Assembly (NCBI GenBank): GCA_965222645.1
Contig: OZ244968.1
Coordinates: 5,828,001 to 5,892,000 of the forward strand
Reading direction: 5' to 3'
Source: JABDMH01 sp965222645
Lineage (GTDB): Bacteria; Bacteroidota; Bacteroidia; Chitinophagales; Saprospiraceae
DNA: 64,000 nt
A model generated the notes under the pieces. It had not been told where the DNA came from, searched no databases, and saw only the letters and a program-made list of their open reading frames with translations. A program made the position numbers and the translations under genes. The stretch's first letter is position 1. Every line of letters starts with the position of its first letter. This document shows positions 52,814 through 61,462 of this stretch, piece after piece.

Positions 52814-54253
52814 TCACCTTACAGCGTGGTGTGCATTTATTCTTCCACGACCATACTCCACATCACGTCCCGGTTTGCCAAGGTCTTCGACTGAATGTCT
52901 TAATGCAGCTTCGACTGCATTGGGTTTCATCATTCCTCCATTCTTTTCGATTATGAGCGCTGCCACTCCCGCAGCATGTGGTGAGGCCATACTTGTTCCG
53001 GCAGCAAACCAGTAACCGGAGGGACCACTTGTACTCAAAACCATATCAAAGAAGTAGAGAGCTCCGGGATGATCGAAATCTCCGCCGGGAGCGGCAAAGT
53101 CAATTAAGTTGCCATGATTGGAATAGGAAGCCAATTCATCTAGATCTACATTCACATCATATGCCCATCCATAAGGAGAGGTGGCGGAAATCGCAATTGA
53201 ATAAGGAGATCCGGCAGGGAACGCAGTCAAGGAGCCAGCATGGTTAAAGTTGATCCCATTATTTCCTGCAGCTGTTATCACGGTCACACCCTGATCATTA
53301 GCATATTTTATCGCATCATTGTAGAGTTTGATGCCAGCTTGAACGACATTAGATCCTTTTCCCACACCCTTCAGCCTCAGGCCGCCAAGACTCATATTTA
53401 TGACCTGAACGTTCTGGTGGGAAGCATAAACGATACCGGCTGCGATCCATGATACATACCCAAAACCCGCGAGATCTGACAATACCTTTACAGGAACAAT
53501 CTCGGCATCCGGAGCAGTTCCTATGACTCCAATTTCGTTATCGACAGCGGCAATGATTCCAGCCACATGAGTGGCATGGCTAAATCCGCCATCTGCATCA
53601 TTGATATCCAAAGGGTCACATTCTCCAAATACACAGCAGTCTTCACAAACGTCGTCAAGATTTACAAAGTTTTGCCTGGCAGCAAAGTCAATATTAGGAG
53701 CCAAATCCGGATGTTGAGGTTGCCATCCTCCGTCCAGGACAGCTACTCTAACGCCCGCACCGCGAAAGCCTTCATTCCAAGCCTGTGGAGCATCGATCGC
53801 ATCCATCCCCCATTGAAGGTCAAAGAACTCATCATCATCTCCGGCAGAGGGAGGATTGTCACCGCCTGGTTTCATGGGTTCCGCATTGACATTCGGTACC
53901 TCCACAATTAAATCACGTACCACCACAAGGCCTGCTTTTTTCATCTCATCTACAAAGTTCCCATGGTCTGATGACACAAACAATGCATCTAGTTCGGGAA
54001 GATAGCCGGTCTCCATTGCACCCAGGGATGCCAATCTTCCTCTAATGGTGCTGAGGTTTTCATTTAAACCGGTACTCTGCAAGATGTAACGATTAGACGA
54101 ACCAGAATTCATCGCGACTTTGAAATCTGTGCTGAGATCGATTTTTGGTGAATTTTCCTTAGTCAATGTACCAAGGTCACTTTCTTTGGTGCATTCCGTC
54201 ATCATAAACGCAAATAGAGAAAGTAAGACAAAGAGCTTTAAATGTTTCATCAC
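52814..54253 (-). CDS. Subtilisin-like serine protease (S8), probable lipoprotein
   Basis: The leader MMKHLKLFVLLSLFAFMMTECTK has a lipobox-like MTEC. A propeptide-like segment (RYILQSTGLNENLSTIRGRLASLGAMETGYLPELDALFVSS) precedes the catalytic domain. The triad is visible in RVAVLDGGWQPQHPDL (Asp), GGFSHATHVAGIIAA (His) and AAGTSMASPHAAGVAALI (Ser); TAAGNNGINFNHAG holds the oxyanion Asn. An inserted Cys-rich loop (NLDDVCEDCCVFGECDPL) may form disulfides or bind metal. The mature enzyme is about 330 residues, a usual size. It is flanked on both sides by the palindrome-ended repeats. Confidence 0.9.
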   Translation of the reverse strand: MMKHLKLFVLLSLFAFMMTECTKESDLGTLTKENSPKIDLSTDFKVAMNSGSSNRYILQSTGLNENLSTIRGRLASLGAMETGYLPELDALFVSSDHGNFVDEMKKAGLVVVRDLIVEVPNVNAEPMKPGGDNPPSAGDDDEFFDLQWGMDAIDAPQAWNEGFRGAGVRVAVLDGGWQPQHPDLAPNIDFAARQNFVNLDDVCEDCCVFGECDPLDINDADGGFSHATHVAGIIAAVDNEIGVIGTAPDAEIVPVKVLSDLAGFGYVSWIAAGIVYASHQNVQVINMSLGGLRLKGVGKGSNVVQAGIKLYNDAIKYANDQGVTVITAAGNNGINFNHAGSLTAFPAGSPYSIAISATSPYGWAYDVNVDLDELASYSNHGNLIDFAAPGGDFDHPGALYFFDMVLSTSGPSGYWFAAGTSMASPHAAGVAALIIEKNGGMMKPNAVEAALRHSVEDLGKPGRDVEYGRGRINAHHAVR

Positions 54254-54330
54254 TTTTGATTTGATATTAAAACATTAAATATATATAAAAAAAGATGATA
54301 TGAGTGCCGAAAACAGAATTCCTCGACTGC

Positions 54331-54764
54331 GGATTTCCAAGCTGGCGCCGGGCTTTGTGTCGAGCATCAGATTGGCAGGCCGCGGTTTAGCTTTATGGAT
54401 CTTTTCCGGGCTCGCTAATCCCTTCATTTCACTTTGGGCTTAGGAATCCCTGGCTTCCGGTGGTACATTTCACTTTGGGCTTGGGAATTTCTGGCTTTCG
54501 GTGGTAGTGAATTCCCATGCTGGCGCTGGGATTTTGCGTCAAGCATCAGATTGGCAAGCCGCGGTTTAGCTTTATGGATCTTTTTCCGGGCTAGTTAATC
54601 CCTCGTTTCGCCTCGGGCTTGGGAATCCATGGCTTTCGGTGGTAGCGGATTCCCAAGCTGGCGCTGGGCTTTGTGTCGAGGAACAGATTGGCAAGCCGCG
54701 GTTTAGCTTTATGGTTCTTTTTCCGGGCTTGTTAACCCTCGTTTCACCTCGGGCTTGGGAATCC
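54331..54764. repeat. Three tandem palindrome-ended repeat units (118-120 bp)
   Basis: Units at 54331-54449, 54509-54628 and 54647-54764 share GGCGCTGGGCTTTGTGTCGAG, GATTGGCAAGCCGCGGTTTAG and CTTTTTCCGGGCT. Each begins near GGATTCCCAAGC and ends with its reverse complement GCTTGGGAATCC (perfect in the third unit). A 58-bp partial duplication of the right end lies at about 54451-54508. No protein is encoded. The 523-base gap between the subtilase and the FG-GAP genes contains only this array and AT-rich spacer. Confidence 0.85.
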
Positions 54765-54777
54765 CTTCATAGGCGAT

Positions 54778-57700
54778 TTAGGAATCCTTGGTTTTTCGAT
54801 ATAGCACTGGGGTGTCATCATTTCGTACAAATAAGATAATGTCATTATGATCTCCAATCCGTTGAATCTTCACGATATCCCTGATTTCTCCACGGACATC
54901 AATGCCGGAATTCCGGGCCCTGATCGCAGAAAATTTACGGTCCCCACGATTCTTAAGGCAAAATCCTCGACTACCCATATAAGATCCGATCTCTGGTTTG
55001 GATCTTGAAAAATTACCACCTAGAAAAACATCCAGATTTTGATCTTCGTCAAAGTCATCGAAACAAATACTGTAGATCGGTGCGAATTGTGCTTCAAGCG
55101 GAAGAGTATTTATCTTCCATTTGTTGCTTCCTTCATTCCAAATAACTGAAGTCTGCGTAGTATAGACCTCTACCTTAGAGGACTTTCTGATTGTCTCATT
55201 GTCGAAAATATCAGTGACCTTTTGATTTTGGTAATCCTTGAAATACAGATATTTCTTTTTTAATTCTGGCAATTGCATAACCAGGTCCTGCCTCAATGCC
55301 AACGGATAAGAGTACTGCCCATTAAAAACAGAAATGATTTGTTCGGCTGTATTATTTTTATCAAAATCATTGACATAGCAAGTAATGGGTTTTTCAAAAG
55401 AAGCTTTGAGCCTGGTATTAAGTCCATGGTTGCCCGCGATCAGGTCTTTTTTTCCATCTCCATCAAGGTCTTCTGATCTGATGCAAGTCCAAAGTCCGTT
55501 GCTCCGATCCAGACCTTTGTGGAGTGTGATGTTGTTAAAGTCACCTGCATTGTTCTGTAAAATTGTGACCGGCATCCATTCACCCACAACAATTAGGTCC
55601 GGATAGTTGTCTAGATTAATATCCGTCCATGTAGCATCTGTGATAAGACCGATGTCAAGTAGAGCAGGAGCTCGCACTTTGGTAGAATTTTTGAATGTAC
55701 CGTCACCGTTATTTTCCCATAGAATTCCGTTTACCGGAACTCCATAGACACCAGGTACCATTCTTGAGCCCACGAATAAGTCGATATCTCCATCCAGGTC
55801 AAAGTCTGAAGGGAGGGCACAGGAGCTGCTCGTAGACATTTTTTCTGAAAAAGCATTGGGTGATCTGGTAAATTCACCCGATCCATTATTTAAATATAAT
55901 CTGTCTTCCAACCAGGGGGATTTTCCTGTAAATTCATTCCCTCCACTGCAAACAAAAAGATCGACATCCCCGTCGCTATCAGCATCAAAGAAAACAGCAT
56001 CGTTATCTTCCGCCAGGCGATCTAAAAAAAAAGCCTGCTGAGGTCTGGGAGAAAATCTACCATCACTGTTATGGATAAAAATCTCACCGGGTTGTTCTAC
56101 TGCACCACCTACATATAGATCCTGCAACCCATCGCCATTGACATCAGCCTGACAGAGTTTTGGGCCTTCTGCTGAGATCATGTGGAGTAATAAACGGTCT
56201 CTGTCGAAATCAATGAAATCATTTTCCTTGTGTCTATATGGCAATATGGAATCTTCCATTTTTGTGAACAAAGTTGGACTCTGCCCATCTTCCGACTCAT
56301 GATATTTATGACTCAGTACCTCATCACGACTTATCCGGAGCAACTGGTTGCAATCGATATTTTCAAAAATCGATTTTAGACCGTCCGGCCATTGGATAAC
56401 GAGCTTGTCAATGATGGAATCTTTCCCCAGACCGAAGGTGAGTTTATGATCTGTGCAGGACTGAAAACCGCGCATGGGAGACAGCTCCTGATACATTATT
56501 TTTCCAGAACATTCCAGCGTTACTTGGGATCCAAGTGCAAAGGTATTGAGGGAACTATCTCTTAAAAGGATTTGCAAATAATGCGTGGTGTCAGATTTTT
56601 CCTGATCTCTGCACATATTTTCCCAAATAAATGGCGGCATGTTGACATTGTTTACCACAATATCGAGATCACCATCATTATCTAAATCACCATAAGCTGA
56701 TCCGTTCGAAAAGCTGGGGACATCAAGTCCCCACTCTTTCGTCTGGTCCTCAAAGATTAAATTACCCCCATTTTGAAATACAAAATTTGCAATGGGTTCT
56801 GAGGGAATCCGATCGATTAATTTTAGGACAGCACTATCTTCGCGGTTTTGTAAACCCGCTATAATTTCGGGATCATTTGAATGAAAATGTATATAGTCCT
56901 GATCCAATAAATCCTTGTAAATTCCATTCGACACGTATATGTCTTTGTATCCATCCATATCAAAATCTGCAATCAGAGCACTCCAACTCCAATCTGTTGC
57001 GTGCACATCGGCCAATCGGCTGATTTCCGAAAAATAACCGTCCCCATGATTTAATTGCAGCACATTTCTCGAAAATTGATGGTGATATCCAGTATTTACC
57101 GCGAGCATGTATTTATCCCAGTTTTCAAAAGTCATTTTTGACTTATACCGCTCTTCCGCACGCGGGAGCATTTCGGTGACAAATACCTCGGGTAACCCGT
57201 CATTATTTATATCGGCCATGTCTGCTCCCATAGACCCGAGACTTATTTCTCGCATTTGGTTTTCCAGGTCTTCTTTAAATGTACCGTCTCTTTGATTCAT
57301 ATACAGATAATCCCTTTCGAAAAAATCATTGCTCACGAAGATGTCTTGCCATCCATCTCGATTGATATCCCCGATCGTGACACCCAGTCCAAATCCGATG
57401 TTACTGCCATAAATACCTGCATATTGGCTCACATCACTATAAAAAGGCAGCGATGGCTCTGACAATTTTTCTTTCAAATTGCAGCGGTAGAGCTTATTTC
57501 CACCAATGGTATCCCGGATTTCGCGAAGTCCCGGTCGCATGTCATATCCCCCCACCGATCGAAAAGAATTATTGAGTAAGTATAGGTCGAGATCTCCATC
57601 CTTGTCATAATCGAAGAAAGCAGCATGTGAGCTTAGCCCCTCGTCCGCAATTCCGTACTTCACAGCTTGCTCTGTAAATGTCTCATCCTTATTATTAATA

Positions 57701-58143
57701 AATAATTCGTTGTGTCTTTTGTCACCTCCCGGCCTTCCCGATTTGCAGACGTAGATATCTAGCCAACCATCTGCATTGACATCTGCAAAACTCACACCGG
57801 TACTCCAAATATTTTCGGAAGCTACACCAGCGTGATCCGTAATGTCTTCAAAACGAAATTGTCCCCTATTGAGGTATAATTTATTATCTACTTGATTTCC
57901 ACAGAAAAACAGATCTGCTAGCCCATCATTATTAAGATCACTTATCCCGACTCCCCCTCCATTATAAAAGTTTCGGTATGTGTACATGTTAAATTCAGGA
58001 GTATGATGTAAATCATTTGAAAAATCGACACCACTCACTTCGGGAGTGACCAGCTGGAAGAGTGGCAACTCGGGCTCACCTTCGTGACATGCACTGAAGA
58101 CGAACAAGGTGAGCAGCAATATATAGAAGCACCAACTTCTCAT
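54778..58143 (-). CDS. FG-GAP/VCBS-repeat lipoprotein with ASPIC/UnbV domain (1 of 3)
   Basis: The 1121 residues start MRSWCFYILLLTLFVFSACHEGEP (lipobox SAC). FG-GAP/VCBS repeats with Asp-rich calcium loops occupy about 60-500 and 640-1110 (VGISDLNNDGLADLFFCGNQVDNKLYLNRG, ADVNADGWLDIYVCKSG, DYDKDGDLDLYLLNN). Between them about 530-600 is an ASPIC/UnbV domain: FALGSQVTLECSGKIMYQELSPMRGFQSCTDHKLTFGLGKDSIIDKLVIQWPDG. The start codon overlaps the stop of the next gene upstream by one base (TAATG), so translation is coupled. Such proteins are found beside SusC/SusD systems and may bind or process surface glycans; no SusCD pair lies within the window. Confidence 0.9.
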   Translation of the reverse strand: MRSWCFYILLLTLFVFSACHEGEPELPLFQLVTPEVSGVDFSNDLHHTPEFNMYTYRNFYNGGGVGISDLNNDGLADLFFCGNQVDNKLYLNRGQFRFEDITDHAGVASENIWSTGVSFADVNADGWLDIYVCKSGRPGGDKRHNELFINNKDETFTEQAVKYGIADEGLSSHAAFFDYDKDGDLDLYLLNNSFRSVGGYDMRPGLREIRDTIGGNKLYRCNLKEKLSEPSLPFYSDVSQYAGIYGSNIGFGLGVTIGDINRDGWQDIFVSNDFFERDYLYMNQRDGTFKEDLENQMREISLGSMGADMADINNDGLPEVFVTEMLPRAEERYKSKMTFENWDKYMLAVNTGYHHQFSRNVLQLNHGDGYFSEISRLADVHATDWSWSALIADFDMDGYKDIYVSNGIYKDLLDQDYIHFHSNDPEIIAGLQNREDSAVLKLIDRIPSEPIANFVFQNGGNLIFEDQTKEWGLDVPSFSNGSAYGDLDNDGDLDIVVNNVNMPPFIWENMCRDQEKSDTTHYLQILLRDSSLNTFALGSQVTLECSGKIMYQELSPMRGFQSCTDHKLTFGLGKDSIIDKLVIQWPDGLKSIFENIDCNQLLRISRDEVLSHKYHESEDGQSPTLFTKMEDSILPYRHKENDFIDFDRDRLLLHMISAEGPKLCQADVNGDGLQDLYVGGAVEQPGEIFIHNSDGRFSPRPQQAFFLDRLAEDNDAVFFDADSDGDVDLFVCSGGNEFTGKSPWLEDRLYLNNGSGEFTRSPNAFSEKMSTSSSCALPSDFDLDGDIDLFVGSRMVPGVYGVPVNGILWENNGDGTFKNSTKVRAPALLDIGLITDATWTDINLDNYPDLIVVGEWMPVTILQNNAGDFNNITLHKGLDRSNGLWTCIRSEDLDGDGKKDLIAGNHGLNTRLKASFEKPITCYVNDFDKNNTAEQIISVFNGQYSYPLALRQDLVMQLPELKKKYLYFKDYQNQKVTDIFDNETIRKSSKVEVYTTQTSVIWNEGSNKWKINTLPLEAQFAPIYSICFDDFDEDQNLDVFLGGNFSRSKPEIGSYMGSRGFCLKNRGDRKFSAIRARNSGIDVRGEIRDIVKIQRIGDHNDIILFVRNDDTPVLYRKTKDS

Positions 58144-61100
58144 TACAAATTGTCTTGAGCGATTGGAAGCTTTAATAGTGTATCATTGTTCCGGGCGACG
58201 AGTATATATTTTTGTCCATTCAATAATATCGACTTTAAATCTCTGATTTGTCCCCTGATAAAAGGGGTGAGTGCATAATCATCATGCCGCCATATACTGC
58301 TATCTTTACCCTGAAGCAGCAATATACCATAGCTCGCATCCATCCGGCCAATCAGTGGTTGAGCATCAAATAGGTTTCCCCCCAGATAGAGGTCAAGCCG
58401 ACCATCAGCATTGAAGTCGTCTGCATAAATGGCATAGACTGGAGCTCTTTGCGCTTCTTCCGGTAATGGCATTAACTGAAAGTTGCCATTACCATCATTA
58501 ATTCCAATAACGGACGAAAAAGTGTGAACAGATTTTTTATCGATTTTTTGATAATTATCAATATCAAAAATGTCTCCAATAGTTTGAGTCGAAAATTGCT
58601 GATAGGTTCTGTATTTCTTTTTTAAATAGATTAATTGCTTGCTCAGGAGGTCCAGGTGTGCAATGGGATACTCATTTCCCTCCTTGATGTAGGTAATGAC
58701 TGGATCGGGTCGATAATTTTTATCAAAATCAGCAATATATAGATGCAAAGGAGATTCTTTGTCTGGTCTCAGCGAATTGTTGGTACCAAAATTTCCTGCG
58801 ATAAAGTCGGGATCACCATCATCGTCAATATCTTTGACTACTATCTTGTTCCACAAACCTTCGGTCTTATCGATTTTTCTATTTACAAAAGCTCCTCCCT
58901 TGTTTTCAATAATGGTGATGGGCATCCAGTCTCCGACAACCAATATATCCTGGTCTCCATCGCTATCAAGATCCGTCCAGACTGCATCCGTTACCATTCC
59001 CAATTCTTCGAGATCAGCAATTGGTGGCCTTGCTGCAAGAAAGTGACCAGAGCCGTCATTGATTAAAAGATAGCTATCGGGCGATTTTCCATAATAATTG
59101 GCGATCGACCTGCTGCCCACAAACAGATCCTGGTCGCCGTCCTTATCAAAGTCGCAAGATGCCACACACGAGGTCTGGTTGACGAAGGAGGGGAGTAGAT
59201 CAGAGCGATCAAAAAAGATGCCCTGACCGTCATTTACATAAACTCTGTCTGATCGCACAGACGTCTTATTGCCGCCAATTCCCACATATAGATCTTTGTC
59301 GTTATCACGATCGATGTCTACAAAGATGATTGCGATCTCTTCATCAATGGCTTCCTTCTCGAAAAGGTTTGAGTGTCGAGACACCAATGCTCCCGCCTCC
59401 TCCTGGATAAATAGTTGACCTGTCTGCCCGGCGGCACCGCCTATATAAAGATCATCTCTTCCATCTCCATTTACATCAGCCACGGCAATTCGAGGTCCTT
59501 GAGTAGACAATAAATAAGGTATCAGTGGCTCGCTATTACTGTCGTCATAGTTATCCTCCCTGTGTCTAAAAGGAATGGTGGCCACGTGAAATCCACCTGA
59601 CAATTGCAGATCAGGATGCTCTTGTGTCCGGGAAGAGTCATACTCGATCGTCAGGCATTGATTAGCCCGGATATTCTGTAATTCCTGTCTAACGCCATTG
59701 GGCCATTCCACCAGGATCTTGTCAATGACTGAATGCTGCCCTAAACCAAATATGATTTTAGGCTCAACAGAAGATTGCCAACCCTTTACAGGAAACAGCT
59801 CACTGTATTGTTGATTGTTTTCTGTGTAAACGGAAACCTTGGCTCCGATCCCAAAAATATTTTTCCCGGGGCCTCGCAATCTGATTTGCAGATAATTAAC
59901 CGACGATAGATCGTCAGTGGTGTTTTCGAGATATGAAGCGGGTCGATTGACATTATTGATGACTAGATCAAGGTCTCCGTCAAGATCAAAATCACCATAA
60001 GCTGCACCGGAGGAGAAGGAGGGTGTAGAATTACACCACTTTTCGGTCATATCTCTAAAGTCAGAACCGTGGAAATTTTTGAAAAATCGATTCTTAACAC
60101 TGCCGGTTGGCATTTGACGGGCTAAATCCAAATCACTGGCATTTTTTTGAATATTTTCATTAGCAACATATTTTAAGTAATCGAGATCGTTTGGTCTTCG
60201 CAAAATACCGTTGGTAATATGAACGTCCTTCCATCCATCCAGGTCATAATCTGCGACCAGAGAACTCCAGCTCCAATCTGTTGCTTCAATGCCAAAAAGT
60301 GATGCTACCTCGGAAAAAACTATGTGACCGCCAGGAGATATTCCCTGGTGTACTTGAAGTGCATTTTTTGGGAACTGGTCTGCATATCCGAAACTGCGTT
60401 TAAACCGGTAGATATCAAATGGGTCTGGTCCCTGACTACATTTGTAGATAAATTCATTATCCGGTTTCATATCAAGGGTAAGAATATCGGGTAATAAATC
60501 ATTATTGATATCTGCAATATCCACTCCCATTGTAAAATAGCTCGTGTGCCCAAATGCAGAAGTACCTCGTTCTAGAAATGTTCCATCGCCCTGATTGAGG
60601 TATAGGAAATCATTTTCATGAAAATCATTTCCCACGTAAATATCCGGATATCCGTTCTTGTCAAAGTCACTGACCCCGATTCCCAGTCCATATCCTGCGA
60701 TACCGCCAATAATACCCGCCTCATCACTGATATCGGAAAAAACAGGAGAAGGATCAACATCATCAATCATTTTATTCTCAAAAAATTTATCTCCGGCCAT
60801 CACATCCCGGATCCTGGTAGAACCCGTATCGCGATAGGTCTCTGATGAATGCACAGAGTGGCACAGGAGGTACATGTCGAGATCTCCGTCGCGATCGAAA
60901 TCAAGAAACGCGCTTTGAGTCGAAAAACCCATGTGATCGACACCGTATTGCCGTGCTTGATCAATAAATGCCACTGCACCATTGCTTTTGATCCCCTGGT
61001 TAATATACAATTGATTCTTTCCGGTGAAATTTTTGTACCCGCCAACAGTACAGAGATAAATATCAAGCCATCCATCGCCGTTTATGTCACAGAAAGATAC

Positions 61101-61457
61101 TCCTGTATTCCAATTACCTGTACCGGCGACGCCTGCTTCACGGGTGATATCAACAAACTGAACGACACCGTGTTCATTTTGACCCGCATTGAGGTAAAGT
61201 GCGTTGGCATTTTGGTTTGAAGACAGATAAATGTCGGGAAGATCATCGTTATTTATGTCACCTACTGCAACTCCTCCGCCGTTATAAAAATAAAGGTATT
61301 GTATGATGTTAAAACTGTCATCTTCGGAAAGATCATTTGAAAAATTGATGCCATTATCTCTTCCCGGGATCAGCCGGAACAGTGGGTCATGATTTGCCTG
61401 GTGGCATGACAATAGCAGGAGAAATCCCAGCGCAAATGTTACCTGCTGAATCATCAT
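58143..61457 (-). CDS. FG-GAP/VCBS-repeat lipoprotein with ASPIC/UnbV domain (2 of 3)
   Basis: The 1104 residues begin MMIQQVTFALGFLLLLSCHQANH (lipobox LLSC). The architecture is the same as in its neighbours: VAVGDINNDDLPDIYLSSNQNANALYLNAGQ, GVSFCDINGDGWLDIYLCTVGG, AFLDFDRDGDLDMYLLCHS, then the ASPIC/UnbV block NIFGIGAKVSVYTENNQQYSELFPVKGWQSSVEPKIIFGLGQHSVIDKILVEWPNG at about 530-600, and a second set of FG-GAP repeats. It diverges clearly from the other two copies (for example FPVKGWQ versus SPMRGFQ), so the tandem duplication is not recent. It lies 5 bases after the third gene and overlaps the first by one base. Confidence 0.9.
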   Translation of the reverse strand: MMIQQVTFALGFLLLLSCHQANHDPLFRLIPGRDNGINFSNDLSEDDSFNIIQYLYFYNGGGVAVGDINNDDLPDIYLSSNQNANALYLNAGQNEHGVVQFVDITREAGVAGTGNWNTGVSFCDINGDGWLDIYLCTVGGYKNFTGKNQLYINQGIKSNGAVAFIDQARQYGVDHMGFSTQSAFLDFDRDGDLDMYLLCHSVHSSETYRDTGSTRIRDVMAGDKFFENKMIDDVDPSPVFSDISDEAGIIGGIAGYGLGIGVSDFDKNGYPDIYVGNDFHENDFLYLNQGDGTFLERGTSAFGHTSYFTMGVDIADINNDLLPDILTLDMKPDNEFIYKCSQGPDPFDIYRFKRSFGYADQFPKNALQVHQGISPGGHIVFSEVASLFGIEATDWSWSSLVADYDLDGWKDVHITNGILRRPNDLDYLKYVANENIQKNASDLDLARQMPTGSVKNRFFKNFHGSDFRDMTEKWCNSTPSFSSGAAYGDFDLDGDLDLVINNVNRPASYLENTTDDLSSVNYLQIRLRGPGKNIFGIGAKVSVYTENNQQYSELFPVKGWQSSVEPKIIFGLGQHSVIDKILVEWPNGVRQELQNIRANQCLTIEYDSSRTQEHPDLQLSGGFHVATIPFRHREDNYDDSNSEPLIPYLLSTQGPRIAVADVNGDGRDDLYIGGAAGQTGQLFIQEEAGALVSRHSNLFEKEAIDEEIAIIFVDIDRDNDKDLYVGIGGNKTSVRSDRVYVNDGQGIFFDRSDLLPSFVNQTSCVASCDFDKDGDQDLFVGSRSIANYYGKSPDSYLLINDGSGHFLAARPPIADLEELGMVTDAVWTDLDSDGDQDILVVGDWMPITIIENKGGAFVNRKIDKTEGLWNKIVVKDIDDDGDPDFIAGNFGTNNSLRPDKESPLHLYIADFDKNYRPDPVITYIKEGNEYPIAHLDLLSKQLIYLKKKYRTYQQFSTQTIGDIFDIDNYQKIDKKSVHTFSSVIGINDGNGNFQLMPLPEEAQRAPVYAIYADDFNADGRLDLYLGGNLFDAQPLIGRMDASYGILLLQGKDSSIWRHDDYALTPFIRGQIRDLKSILLNGQKYILVARNNDTLLKLPIAQDNL

Positions 61458-61462
61458 GACTA

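Noticed and set aside
54639..54839. 66-residue open frame in the repeat region
   Set aside because: It lies in the palindrome-ended repeats and the end of the FG-GAP gene; no homologous frame is kept in the other repeat units.
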